56,607 nucleotides of DNA, from assembly GCA_964384825.1 (NCBI GenBank), contig CAYLMM010000012.1, positions 1-56,607 on the forward strand, in the 5' to 3' direction. This document shows positions 8,786 to 17,636 of the stretch, piece after piece. This DNA is from CAYLMM01 sp964384825 (GTDB lineage Bacteria > Krumholzibacteriota > Krumholzibacteriia > LZORAL124-64-63). The notes under the pieces were generated by a model, which worked only from the letters and a program-made list of their open reading frames with translations, made no database searches and had not been told where the DNA came from. Positions within the stretch are counted from its first letter, which is position 1. The number at the start of each line of letters is the position of its first letter. Made by a program: the position numbers and the translations under genes.

Positions 8786-9547
8786 TCACCCTTCTTCGAT
8801 CGCGGTTCCGGCCAACGGCAGGCCGTCGTGCCAGGTTCCCCGTTCCTCGTCCAGCTTCAGGAAGATCTCGACCCGCCTGTTGCGGGCCCTCCCCTCGGCC
8901 GTCCCGTTCGTGGCCAGAGGCCTGTATTCCCCGAATCCCACGGCCCTGATGCGGCCGGGATCGATCTCTCGGTCCTGGAAGAACCTGGCCACCGCGATCG
9001 CGCGCGCGGCCGAAAGCTCCCAGTTGGACGGGAATCGGTCCGTATGGATCGGCACCGAATCGGTGTGTCCGGTCACCTCGACGTCCTGGGTGAACTTGGC
9101 CAGGAAATCGGCCAGCTTCACCAGGACCGGCGCGCTGCCGGACAGCAGGTCGGCCCGTCCTGAGGCGAAAAGGAACGAATCCTTGATCTTGAACTGGATC
9201 CCTTCTCCGGTCAGCCGCAGATCCATTTCGCCGTCCAGGCCGTCTTCCAGCAGGGATTGTTCCAGACGCCGGAATTCATAGAGGATTTCGTTGCGTTCCT
9301 GCTTCACCAGCTTCGGAACGACGATATTCCGGAATTCCATGGTGGTCGGCGGACTCTTCAGGACCCCCAGGGCCCCCTGCAGCGACTTGATGGCCTCGTG
9401 GAACTTGGCTTCCTGGATGGTAGAAAAACTCACCAGCAGTACGAAGAAAGTGAGCAGCAGGGTCATCATGTCCCCGTAGGTCACCATCCAGAGCGGAGCC
9501 CCGGGGCCCTGCCCGGCCGCCGGCTGCTTTTTCCTGCGCCCGCGCAT
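8786..9547 (-). CDS. motB: Stator protein MotB
   Basis: MotB is the stator subunit that anchors the proton or sodium channel to peptidoglycan. The protein has 253 residues. A single membrane helix at about residues 18-45 contains the ion-carrying aspartate D26 in WMVTYGDMMTLLLTFFVLL. The C-terminal OmpA domain (about residues 125-235) has VTGHTDSVPIHTDRFPSNWE and GRARNRRVEIFL, the peptidoglycan-binding pattern. It starts directly after the motA stop codon. Confidence 0.96.
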   Translation of the reverse strand: MRGRRKKQPAAGQGPGAPLWMVTYGDMMTLLLTFFVLLVSFSTIQEAKFHEAIKSLQGALGVLKSPPTTMEFRNIVVPKLVKQERNEILYEFRRLEQSLLEDGLDGEMDLRLTGEGIQFKIKDSFLFASGRADLLSGSAPVLVKLADFLAKFTQDVEVTGHTDSVPIHTDRFPSNWELSAARAIAVARFFQDREIDPGRIRAVGFGEYRPLATNGTAEGRARNRRVEIFLKLDEERGTWHDGLPLAGTAIEEG

Positions 9548-10339
9548 CTAGGCCACCTTCTGCTCTCGTTCCTGCTCGATCCGCTGCTGGACCGCCGGAG
9601 ACAGGAAGGATTTGAGTTTCTCCTCGACGATCCGCGGCGAGTCGCCGCTCTGGATCGCCATGATCCCGTCGATGACCATCTCCCGGATGCGGATCTCCTC
9701 GTTCGAACGCAGTTCCAGCTTTCCGGCCAGCGGCAGGAAAACGACGTTGGCCAGCAGCGACCCGTAGAACGTGGTCAGCAGGGCCACCGCCATGCCCGAG
9801 CCGATGCTGGTCGGATCATCCAGGTTCGCGAGCATCTTGATCAGGCCCACCAGGGTTCCGATCATGCCGAAGGCCGGAGCGTAGGTGCCGCCGGCCTCGA
9901 GGATCTTCTTGCCCTCGCGATGCCGGGCCTGCTGCTGGTCGATGTCGGTGGCCAGGATCTTCTCGAGCAGCGACGGATCGGTGCCGTCGACGGCCAGCCG
10001 CAGTCCCTTGCGCAGGAACCGGTCCTTCTCGTTCTCGGCCTCCTCCTCGAGAGCCAGCATGCCCTCCTTGCGGGCCATCTCGGCGTAGCGGACCATCTTG
10101 CGGATCACGCCGTCGGGGTCGACGCCGCTGAACTGCAGGGTCTTCCTGGCGACCGAGAACATGCCGAACACGCGCGCCATCGGGAAGTTGGTCAATAGGC
10201 TCATGAACGTGCCGCCGATGACGATCAGCACCGAGGCCACGTCCAGGAACATGCCGAACGAGCCGCCCATGACGATCGCCCATCCGACCAGTGCGAAGGC
10301 GCCGATGATGCCGATGAGTGTCGCGATGTCCAAGATCAA
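9548..10339 (-). CDS. motA: Stator protein MotA
   Basis: MotA is the four-helix stator subunit that pushes on FliG. The protein has 263 residues. Helices lie near residues 5-20, 30-50, 145-170 and 185-210. The motifs GGTYAPAFGMIGTLVGLIK and MAVALLTTFYGSLLANVVFL are conserved, including the prolines of the third and fourth helices. Charged residues in the long cytoplasmic loop (for example RKEGMLALEEEAE) fit the torque-generating surface. Ion choice cannot be read from the sequence alone. Confidence 0.96.
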   Translation of the reverse strand: MILDIATLIGIIGAFALVGWAIVMGGSFGMFLDVASVLIVIGGTFMSLLTNFPMARVFGMFSVARKTLQFSGVDPDGVIRKMVRYAEMARKEGMLALEEEAENEKDRFLRKGLRLAVDGTDPSLLEKILATDIDQQQARHREGKKILEAGGTYAPAFGMIGTLVGLIKMLANLDDPTSIGSGMAVALLTTFYGSLLANVVFLPLAGKLELRSNEEIRIREMVIDGIMAIQSGDSPRIVEEKLKSFLSPAVQQRIEQEREQKVA

Positions 10340-10370
10340 ATCCTCCTCGATGCCCGCGCCGACCGACTCG

Positions 10371-10607
10371 TCAGCATTCTTCGGTCTCCGGCATGCAGGC
10401 CACCGCTTCTCCCACCGGAACGGGATAGCTGCGCATGGAATTCCGATAGCGCATCGTGCGCGCGACGACCTCGTCCAGGCTCTCCAGGACCATCACCTTG
10501 CGGCCCGTCGTCAGGCTGATCAGGGTGTCCGGAGTGCACTCGACGAATTCGATCAGGTCGGCGTTGACGACAAGCTCGCTACCATTGAGTTTCGTGACCT
10601 GGATCAT
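10371..10607 (-). CDS. flbD: FlbD/SwrD-like flagellar protein
   Basis: This 78-residue protein matches the FlbD/SwrD family: IQVTKLNGSELVVNADLIEF, then TLISLTTGRKVMVLES. In Bacillus the same small protein lies between flgE and fliL and raises motor torque by supporting the stator. It starts at ATG 10607, 30 bases after flgE, and directly precedes motA, which agrees with a stator-related role. The C-terminal 20 residues extend past the usual family end. Confidence 0.88.
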   Translation of the reverse strand: MIQVTKLNGSELVVNADLIEFVECTPDTLISLTTGRKVMVLESLDEVVARTMRYRNSMRSYPVPVGEAVACMPETEEC

Positions 10608-10636
10608 CTTCTTTAGCCCTTCGTGACGGAATCCGG

Positions 10637-12733
10637 CTACCTGATCATGTTGACGAGCTCTTCGAGAACCTCGTCGCTCGTCGTGATGACCCGGGAATTG
10701 GCCTGGAAGGCCCGCTGGGCCACGACCAACTGCGTGAACTGTTCCGAGAGATCCACGTTCGAACCTTCGAGGGTTCCCGAGAGGATCGAGGAGCCCGAGC
10801 CGCCGTCGGCGAAGCCGAAGGTGATCGCGCCGCTGTTGCTGGTGACCTGGAAGGTGTTGCCCTGGTACTGCGCCAGGCCGGCGGGGTTGGCGATCGAAGC
10901 CAGTCCGATCTGCGCCAGCGCCCGGGTCGTATCGTTGGAGAAATGTCCGATGACAAGCCCGTCCTGGTCGATGTGGTAATCGACCAGCTGACCCACTCCG
11001 TAGCCGTCGGCCATGGCGGTCAGGGTGTCGTCGCCCTCGAACTGGGTCAGGCCGTTCATCTCGCCGCTCTGCCCCACCTCGATGGCCACGCTGACGATCT
11101 CGGCCCCCTCCGAGCCCGCGGCCTGCGGCTGGAAGCGCAGCGTGCTGGCCCCGTCGTCGTACTGGAACGAGACGACCTCGCCGCGCTCGTTGAACACGAC
11201 CGAACCCGAACCGCCCTCGAGGATGACCTCGGTGCCGTCGGTCTCGGCGGTCCAGTTCCACTCGTTGGAACCGTCGACCGGAGTGAAGTTCAGCGTCACG
11301 TTGTGGATGTTGCCCTGGGAATCGTAGACCGGCGTGGTCACTTCGTACGAACCGGAATCCCGGGCCTCCTGGGTCTGGACGAAGTTGAACGAGGTCTCGA
11401 GGGTCGGGTTGGAAACGCCCGCCTCGCTGATCATGATGTCGCCCAGGTCGAACTGGGTGCCCAGCTCGCCGGCCATGACGATCGAGCCGGAGGAATCCAG
11501 GGTCACCGGCTGCGACGAGATGCCGAAGGCGATCTGCAGCGAATCCAGGAAATCGCTCATGGTGGTCGCGGCGTCGACGACGATCGACTGGCCGGCGATC
11601 TGATTGCCGCCGACGGTGCCGCCGATCTCCAGGGTCGTGGTCGGGTTCATCGCGTCGATGTTCAGGCCCAGGCTGTCGCCCCGACTGTTGAAGAGCTCGG
11701 TCATCAGGTCGGTCGATTCGGCCGCCGCCCGCAGCATGCCGTCGCCGCTTTCGGTGTTGATCGTGGTGCCGGTCGCGCCGGGGCCCACGCTCGAGGTGAA
11801 CCGGAAGGACTGGTTGAAAGCGGTCTTGCCGCCGCAGGAAAGCTGCAGGTTCTGCAGGGTCGCTCCGGCGCTGGCGTTGGTGATGGTCAACGAGCCGTCG
11901 GCTTCCAGCGCGACGTTCACCTCGCCCGGGTTGAAGGCCGGGTCGGTGGCGAGCTCGCTCTCGATCCAGGCAGTCACATCGTCGATCGTCGTGTTCTCGT
12001 CGACGGTCAACGGAGTGCCGGCGAAGTGGCTGGATGCGGCGCCGGTGTCGATCATGCCGCTCAGGGTGATCTGGTCGCCCACGTTCAGACCCATCGTCGA
12101 ACCGTCCTGGGCGTAGAGACCCATCAGCGTGTCGGTGCCCGTAGCGGCGGCGATGAAGGCGTCCGATTCGCGGACCGAGCCGACCGCGTCGGCGTTCGAA
12201 TTGAGGTTGCCGTAGATCTGCAGGCTGGTCGACGCCGTCGCCGGCATCACCTGCGAGGGATCAATCGTGATGTCGGTGTACTGACCCGGCTGGATGACGC
12301 CGTTCTCGTCGGCCATGATCCCCTGCACCAGCATGCCCGTGCCGGGATCCACCAGCTGGTTCTGGGCGTCGACGCCGAAGGCTCCGGCGCGCGTGTAGTA
12401 GTTGCTGACGCCGTCGTTGAGCACGAAGAACCCGTTGCCGTTGATGGCCAGGTCGGTGACCACTCCGGTCGTCTCGAAGGTGCCCTGGGTGAAGAGGCGG
12501 TCGATGCTGCCCACCGAGGTGCCCAGCCCGATCTGCTGCGGGTTGGAGCCGCCGAGACCGCCCGAGATGGGCCGGCTGCCCGGGTTCATGCTCTGCGACA
12601 TCATCTCCTGGAACGTGACGCGCGACTCCTTGAACCCGATGGTCTCGGAGTTGGCGATGTTGTTGCTGATGACGTCCAGCTGGGTCGTGCTGGCCCCGAG
12701 TCCGGTGATTCCGGTGTAAAGCGAACGAAGCAT
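10637..12733 (-). CDS. flgE: Flagellar hook protein FlgE
   Basis: FlgE forms the hook. The protein has 698 residues, much longer than the 402 of Salmonella. It starts at ATG 12733 with AGGGAGG upstream; the open frame extends further 5' but the hook N-terminus begins here (MLRSLYTGITGLGASTTQLDVIS). The rod/hook N-motif IANSETIGFKESRVTFQEMM lies at residues 25-45. The C-motif FTQLVVAQRAFQANSRVITT lies near the end. The extra length lies in the surface D2/D3 region, with Thr/Ser/Gly-rich beta repeats. Confidence 0.95.
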   Translation of the reverse strand: MLRSLYTGITGLGASTTQLDVISNNIANSETIGFKESRVTFQEMMSQSMNPGSRPISGGLGGSNPQQIGLGTSVGSIDRLFTQGTFETTGVVTDLAINGNGFFVLNDGVSNYYTRAGAFGVDAQNQLVDPGTGMLVQGIMADENGVIQPGQYTDITIDPSQVMPATASTSLQIYGNLNSNADAVGSVRESDAFIAAATGTDTLMGLYAQDGSTMGLNVGDQITLSGMIDTGAASSHFAGTPLTVDENTTIDDVTAWIESELATDPAFNPGEVNVALEADGSLTITNASAGATLQNLQLSCGGKTAFNQSFRFTSSVGPGATGTTINTESGDGMLRAAAESTDLMTELFNSRGDSLGLNIDAMNPTTTLEIGGTVGGNQIAGQSIVVDAATTMSDFLDSLQIAFGISSQPVTLDSSGSIVMAGELGTQFDLGDIMISEAGVSNPTLETSFNFVQTQEARDSGSYEVTTPVYDSQGNIHNVTLNFTPVDGSNEWNWTAETDGTEVILEGGSGSVVFNERGEVVSFQYDDGASTLRFQPQAAGSEGAEIVSVAIEVGQSGEMNGLTQFEGDDTLTAMADGYGVGQLVDYHIDQDGLVIGHFSNDTTRALAQIGLASIANPAGLAQYQGNTFQVTSNSGAITFGFADGGSGSSILSGTLEGSNVDLSEQFTQLVVAQRAFQANSRVITTSDEVLEELVNMIR

Positions 12734-12780
12734 GGGATCCTCCCTGTCGAGGCGCCGTGGCGCCCGGTCCGTCGTCCGTC

Positions 12781-13434
12781 CTAGAGGCCGACCTCGATGA
12801 CGTCCGAAGCGTAGAATTCGCTGCCCCCGATGCTGACCAGGGCCAGATTGTTTTCGAAACGGATGCTCTCGACGAGCCGGTTCATGTAGCTGTAGAACTC
12901 GATGTCGTTGCCCGCGCCGTCGCGAACATCGAATTCGAGGGTGTACTCTCCGTCCGCGGCCGTATTTCCGTCCGACCCGACGCCGTCCCAGGTGATGTCG
13001 TTCCACCCGGCGGTCAAATCGCGGGTGTAGGTGTCCACGACGTTCCCCTCGGCGTCGACCACGTTCACCGTCGCGACCGAGTTGGCCGCGGCGTAGATCC
13101 GGCTGCCGCTGGTCTCGCCGCCTGCGACCACGGCCGTATCGCCCGGAACGGTCGCCTTCTGGCCCACCAGCGAGAGCATGGCCGTGTTGTTCATCGATTG
13201 CGTGTAGAGCATCTGCTCTTCGAGGTTGGCGTTGACCTCCTGCATCTCCTCGAGCGAAGAAAGCTGCGAAAGCTGGTTGATGTACTGCGAGCTATCCATC
13301 GGATCCAGCGGATCCTGGTAGCGGATCTCGGTCATCAGCAACTCCAGAAACATGTCGCTGGTCTCGGTGGCGCTGTCGCTCGGCGTGGCCGTATAGATTC
13401 CGCTGGCGCCGCCGACGGCATCGATGGTGGACAT
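12781..13434 (-). CDS. flgD: Hook-capping scaffold protein FlgD
   Basis: FlgD caps the growing hook. The protein has 217 residues. The conserved N-terminal export/cap region is MFLELLMTEIRYQDPLDPMDSSQYINQLSQLSSLEEM at about residues 28-64. The C-terminal part (residues 100-190) holds a FlgD Ig-like fold with AGWNDITWDGVGSDGNTAADGEYTLEF, the same fold seen in the orphan domain at 44267. It follows fliK by three bases. Confidence 0.95.
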   Translation of the reverse strand: MSTIDAVGGASGIYTATPSDSATETSDMFLELLMTEIRYQDPLDPMDSSQYINQLSQLSSLEEMQEVNANLEEQMLYTQSMNNTAMLSLVGQKATVPGDTAVVAGGETSGSRIYAAANSVATVNVVDAEGNVVDTYTRDLTAGWNDITWDGVGSDGNTAADGEYTLEFDVRDGAGNDIEFYSYMNRLVESIRFENNLALVSIGGSEFYASDVIEVGL

Positions 13435-13437
13435 GGC

Positions 13438-14628
13438 TCATTCTCCTTGTTCGCGGTTCCGCTCGGGATCGCGGCCGGTTTCTCCATCGCCGCGGTCACG
13501 CTGCGGATCCCCGTCGGACCGGGCGTCGCTTTCGCGTTCGCCCGTTTCCTCGCCCTTCTCGTTCGCGACCACGACCTGGGCGGATCGCCAGTTCCCGCCA
13601 CGCGCGGCCAGGATGTCTCCGAGCTCCCCCGCTCCCTCGCGCAGGGCCTTGGCGGCCGCGTCGGTTTCGGCGGTGATCGTCACCAGCAGATGGTCGCCTT
13701 CGCGCTGAAAGACGACGTCGAGCCGGCCGAGATCCTGCGGATTCAACTGCAGACGCAGGTCGCCCTTGCCCTCGGCGAAGGCCCGGCTGCCGGCCACCCC
13801 CGCCGCGACCTGGGATCTGACCGAGGCGGCGGATTTCGACCCCTCGCCGGAAGCATCGCCCGTATCCACGCCGGCGACGCCGGCGGCGCCGGATCCTCCG
13901 GATACTGCGGCGGCGTTGTGCGCGCCGAGCGTCCACCAGGATCCGGTCAGGGCGAAAGCGCCCCCGGACGAACCGCTCGCCCGCGCCGGCGCGGCGCCCG
14001 GTTCGCCTTCGAGGGTTTCGCCTTCGGTGATCGCGCCGGCCAGGGACTCGCCCCCGGCGACCTTCGGTGCCGTTTCGGCCGGGATCCCCGCCGCGACGTC
14101 GGCGACGGTCGCCGCCGGCGCTCCGACAGGCATCCGCGGCCGATAGGTCTCGACGGCGCCCGCGTTCATTTCGATCGATCCGTTCCGGGCGTCGACGTGA
14201 TCGCCGGGCGCGGCGGCCACGGCGGGCGCAGCGGCCGAATTCGTGGATGCCGTGCCGGGAGCCGCGGGTTCGGGAACCGTCCCGGCCGACGCCGTCGCAT
14301 TCCCACCGGCGAGTTTGCCGCCGATCGAGGTCGGGGTCTGCGCCGCGACCGCATCGACACCCAGACCCTGCCGCCCCGGACCCTGTCCGAGCACGGCGCT
14401 GGAGGTTTCGGCGGTGGCGGCGGGATCGGCCGACGCGGCGTCGACGAACCCGGGCGCCGCTGCGTCCCGGGGCCCTGCGGCCGCGGAATCCAGGAGCTGT
14501 GCGAAGGGGAAAGGCGAGGCGGGCAGGCCCATCAGCCCGCCTTCCTCGCCCCTTTCCATGCGATCCCTCCCGGTCGCACCTTCGCTGACAGCCGTGGTCT
14601 TGGCGTCGAATCCGAAGACCGGAATCAT
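13438..14628 (-). CDS. fliK: Hook-length control protein FliK
   Basis: FliK is the secreted ruler that sets hook length and triggers the FlhB switch. The protein has 396 residues. Residues 1-280 are Ala/Gly/Pro-rich and of low complexity, as expected for the ruler part. The C-terminal domain (about residues 285-370) has LRLQLNPQDLGRLDVVF and a following VVVANEKGEE segment typical of Flg_hook. The start overlaps the upstream gene by four bases (ATGA), so translation is coupled. Confidence 0.92.
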   Translation of the reverse strand: MIPVFGFDAKTTAVSEGATGRDRMERGEEGGLMGLPASPFPFAQLLDSAAAGPRDAAAPGFVDAASADPAATAETSSAVLGQGPGRQGLGVDAVAAQTPTSIGGKLAGGNATASAGTVPEPAAPGTASTNSAAAPAVAAAPGDHVDARNGSIEMNAGAVETYRPRMPVGAPAATVADVAAGIPAETAPKVAGGESLAGAITEGETLEGEPGAAPARASGSSGGAFALTGSWWTLGAHNAAAVSGGSGAAGVAGVDTGDASGEGSKSAASVRSQVAAGVAGSRAFAEGKGDLRLQLNPQDLGRLDVVFQREGDHLLVTITAETDAAAKALREGAGELGDILAARGGNWRSAQVVVANEKGEETGERESDARSDGDPQRDRGDGETGRDPERNREQGE

Positions 14629-15155
14629 CCCCTGTCCCCCTTCAGGCTCATCCGTCGGCTGATCTCCGCCGCCAGCCCCGCGTCCATGCAGGACAGGATG
14701 CGAGCGGCGGGACGTTCCTTCATCAGCCCCATGATATCCAGCACGACATCGACCTCGAGACCCGCGAGAATGGGCGCCGCCTGGGCCGGCTTCATCATCT
14801 CGTAGACCTTGGCCAGCTTGCCGGCCGTCGCCATCCGTTCTTCCCCGTATCGGGCCTGCGAAGCGTCGAGCGTGTCGATCATCGCGGCGATCCGTTGCTG
14901 ATGCTGCTGCAGCATCTTCTCCTCGAGAGCGATGGTCTCGCGCAGGGCGATCAGCCGTTCGGTCTCGCGCTGGACCCTGTCGCGCTCATTCGCCAGATCG
15001 GTGAACAGGCGATCGATGTTCTGCACGTCGTCGCGTCCGTCATCGAGATTCTCGGTTTGACGGTCGACCAGATCCTGCAGCAGTCCGCTGGTCACGACGA
15101 TGACGCCGAACAGGACCGCGAAGGTGATGGTCGAGATGATGACGACGGTCTTCAC
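14625..15155 (-). CDS. YlxF/MotE-like flagellar membrane protein
   Basis: This protein has 176 residues. One N-terminal membrane helix (residues 5-27, VVIISTITFAVLFGVIVVTS) is followed by a long coiled coil (residues 40-105). A short MgtE-N-like helical bundle ends the protein (VYEMMKPAQAAPILAGLEVDVVLDIMGLMKERPAARILS). This matches the YlxF/MotE group. The gene lies between fliJ and fliK exactly as ylxF does in Bacillus. MotE-type proteins in rhizobia act as periplasmic chaperones for a motor protein. The role here is inferred from family and place. It overlaps fliJ and fliK by four bases each. Confidence 0.75.
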   Translation of the reverse strand: MKTVVIISTITFAVLFGVIVVTSGLLQDLVDRQTENLDDGRDDVQNIDRLFTDLANERDRVQRETERLIALRETIALEEKMLQQHQQRIAAMIDTLDASQARYGEERMATAGKLAKVYEMMKPAQAAPILAGLEVDVVLDIMGLMKERPAARILSCMDAGLAAEISRRMSLKGDRG

Positions 15156-15631
15156 GCTTCTCCTCCGACGGGAACCGGAGCTTCACGGCCGGCGGCCGCG
15201 CGGTTCCAATGGGCCCGTCCCCCGATGTCGTCGAGTTCCTTCTGCTCCAGGCGGCGGTTACCCTCGGCCCAGAGACGACGCTGGCGTTCCTTCAGATTCT
15301 CGAGAACCTCGCGTTCCCGTCGCGCGGCCAGCAGACGCTGCCGCTGCCGCTCCGCCTGCTTGTGCAATTCCCGTTCCGCCGCTTCGAAACGCTGCAGATC
15401 CCGCCGGCGCGAATCGATCCATTCGGCCAGACGGCGCCATGAATCGACATCGGCGCCGCGAGCCCGTTCGCGAGCTCCGGCCGCCGAAAGCTGCATGATG
15501 TCGTTGGCCACATCCGCTCTCATGACTTGGAGTTGGACGATCTCGCCCTCGATGCGGCGCAGCTCGCGCGACTCCTCGTCGACGCGGTGCGCGCGATGGC
15601 GCAGTACCTTCTCCAGGCGGAACGTGAACAC
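15152..15631 (-). CDS. fliJ: Flagellar export protein FliJ
   Basis: FliJ is the coiled-coil stalk inside the FliI ATPase ring that opens the FlhA gate. The protein has 159 residues, almost all charged alpha-helix. It starts with FTFRLEKVLRHRAHRVDEES, the typical FliJ pattern. It lies three bases after fliI. Arg and Glu make up a very large share of the sequence, as expected for an antiparallel coiled coil. Confidence 0.92.
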   Translation of the reverse strand: MFTFRLEKVLRHRAHRVDEESRELRRIEGEIVQLQVMRADVANDIMQLSAAGARERARGADVDSWRRLAEWIDSRRRDLQRFEAAERELHKQAERQRQRLLAARREREVLENLKERQRRLWAEGNRRLEQKELDDIGGRAHWNRAAAGREAPVPVGGEA

Positions 15632-15634
15632 GGT

Positions 15635-16957
15635 CTACTCCTCGACGACCAGGGCCTGCAGCCCCGCGGTCGCATCGTCCCAGGTGGACGGTTCCTCGAC
15701 CCGCTGGCACAAAAACGACCGGATCTTCTGTTCGCTGGCCAGGGCCTTGTCGACCAGCTGATCCGAGCCCGCCGCGTAGGCCCCGATGTTGATAAGGTCC
15801 CGGTTGTCCTCCAGGGCCTTCATCCGCCGCAGCACCTCGGCGCCGATCTCCAGCTGTTCGGGATCGGAGACCTGGTTGCGCAGACGGCTGACCGACCCCA
15901 GGACGTCGATGGCGGGATAGTGGTTCTCGCGGGCGAGATCGCGGCTCAGCATGATGTGGCCGTCGAGGATCGAGCGGACCGAATCGCCCACCGGATCGTG
16001 GATGTCGTCGCCCTCGATCAGCACCGTGTAGAAGGCGGTGATGGCGTTGACGCCGGACCAGCCGGCGCGCTCGCAGAGCCGGGGCAGGGCGGCGAAGACC
16101 GAAGGCGTGTAGCCCTTGGTCGTGGGCGGCTCGCCGGCGGCCAGGCCGATCTCGCGCAGCGCCATCGCGTAGCGCGTGATCGAATCCATCAAAAACAGGA
16201 CGTTGTGGTCGGAGTCGCGGAATGATTCGGCCACGGCGGTGGCGGTCTCGGCGCCCTTGGCGCGCATGACGGCGCTCTGGTCGCTGGTCACAACGATCAC
16301 GACGCTGCGGGCCAACCCTTCGGGCCCCAGGTCGCGCTCGATGAATTCCCGCACCTCCCGGCCGCGCTCGCCGATCAGAGCCACGACGTTCACGTCGATC
16401 TCGGCGTTGCGGGCCAGCATCCCCAGCAGCACGCTCTTGCCGACGCCGCTGCCGGCGAAGATCCCCATCCTCTGGCCGCGGGCCACCGAGACCAGGCCGT
16501 CGATGGCCCGGATGCCGGTCGGCAGCTTCTGGTCGATGCGGCGGCGATCCAGGGCCGACGGCGGCGAAGCCCCGACCCTGCGCGACAGCTCGGTGTTCAA
16601 GGGGGGACCGCCGTCGATCGGGCGGCCCAGGCCGTCGAGCACGCGCCCGAGCAGCTGGTCGCCGACCGGAACGCTCAGATCGCCGGCCACCTTGCGGACC
16701 CGCTGCCCCGGCGCCAGGCCTACCATCGAACCGTAGGGCATCAGCAGGGCGGTGACGCCCCGGAAACCCACGACTTCGCAGAGGACCGGAGGATGGTTGC
16801 GACCGACCTCGATGCGGCAGAGCGATCCGACCGAAGCGGCCAGGCCGCGCACCTCGACGATCAGGCCGACGAGCTTGTCGACCCTGCCGACCGCCCGCAG
16901 GGTGTCGGTGCGGCGCACCTTGGCGACGGCGTCATCCCAGAGGCGTTCCATCGTCAC
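15635..16957 (-). CDS. fliI: Flagellum-specific ATPase FliI
   Basis: FliI is the F1-beta-like ATPase of the flagellar export system. The protein has 440 residues. The Walker A motif is AGSGVGKS at residues 168-175. The catalytic glutamate follows in ALIGERGREVREFIE, and Walker B is VLFLMDSITRYA. The C-terminus is the helical domain. The start overlaps fliH by 26 bases. A second ATG two codons in is an equal candidate for the start. Confidence 0.97.
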   Translation of the reverse strand: MTMERLWDDAVAKVRRTDTLRAVGRVDKLVGLIVEVRGLAASVGSLCRIEVGRNHPPVLCEVVGFRGVTALLMPYGSMVGLAPGQRVRKVAGDLSVPVGDQLLGRVLDGLGRPIDGGPPLNTELSRRVGASPPSALDRRRIDQKLPTGIRAIDGLVSVARGQRMGIFAGSGVGKSVLLGMLARNAEIDVNVVALIGERGREVREFIERDLGPEGLARSVVIVVTSDQSAVMRAKGAETATAVAESFRDSDHNVLFLMDSITRYAMALREIGLAAGEPPTTKGYTPSVFAALPRLCERAGWSGVNAITAFYTVLIEGDDIHDPVGDSVRSILDGHIMLSRDLARENHYPAIDVLGSVSRLRNQVSDPEQLEIGAEVLRRMKALEDNRDLINIGAYAAGSDQLVDKALASEQKIRSFLCQRVEEPSTWDDATAGLQALVVEE

Positions 16958-17636
16958 CCCCGCCGCCGCCGGCCATGCTCTCGCGCACGGCTTCGGCCAA
17001 CGTCTCGATGCGGCTTTCGATCGTCAGATCCCATTCCTGGCCCTCGGATTCGACCAGGCAGCCGCCCTGGGCCACCCGCGGATCCGACCGGACGGTCGAG
17101 ATGTTCAGGCGCTCGACGGCCTCGGTGTGGGATTTCAGATACTCGGCGTCGGCGGGATTGGTGGTCACCACCAGCGCGGCTCCGTTGCGGGCCTTGTACA
17201 TCACCGTGTCCAGCGCGCGCATCAGGACCGAGCGGTCGATCTCGATCGTCTGCTTGACGATCTGCTCGGCCATGGCGATGGCCAGTTCGGCGGTGCCGCG
17301 GCTCATCATCTCGAAGCTCTCGCGGTTATTCGCCCCGATCCGGTCGGCCAGGTCCTGCAGGAACTGCTCCTGCACGCGCAGGCGTTCGCTGTCGCGCCGT
17401 TCCTGCTCGGCCGCCATCTCGGCCCGGACATCCTCGGTGGCCATCCGGTAGAGCGTATCGCGCTCCTGGCTGTCGAGACGCTCCATGACGCCGGTGCTGG
17501 TCTCGGTCGGGAAATCCGCGCGGAATCCGTCCCGGTCGACGCCCGCCACCGTCGCGGCGTCGAGGGACGTGAAATCGACCGTCGCGCTCGCGGCGGCCGC
17601 CTGGCTGAACAGTTCGTCAGGAGACCATCGTTGCAC
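16932..17636 (-). CDS. fliH: Flagellar export regulator FliH
   Basis: FliH is a peripheral stalk-like protein that binds FliI. The protein has 234 residues from GTG 17636, which lies 20 bases inside fliG and behind an AAGGGGGG stretch. Residues 75-130 form a charged coiled coil. The C-terminal part (MSRGTAELAIAMAEQIVKQTIEIDR and VRSDPRVAQGGCLVESEGQEWDLTIESRIETL) matches the FliH/YscL/V-ATPase E domain. An open frame continues upstream but is out of place within fliG. Confidence 0.9.
   Translation of the reverse strand: MQRWSPDELFSQAAAASATVDFTSLDAATVAGVDRDGFRADFPTETSTGVMERLDSQERDTLYRMATEDVRAEMAAEQERRDSERLRVQEQFLQDLADRIGANNRESFEMMSRGTAELAIAMAEQIVKQTIEIDRSVLMRALDTVMYKARNGAALVVTTNPADAEYLKSHTEAVERLNISTVRSDPRVAQGGCLVESEGQEWDLTIESRIETLAEAVRESMAGGGGGDDGTPLG

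Noticed and set aside
8817..8833. TGGCACG on the minus strand within motB.
   Set aside because: The spacing to the next GC is wrong for sigma-54 and the site lies within coding sequence.
12734..13006. N-terminal extension of the FlgE frame.
   Set aside because: The extension is Arg/His-rich shadow sequence within flgD; the hook N-terminus and ribosome site fix the start at 12733.
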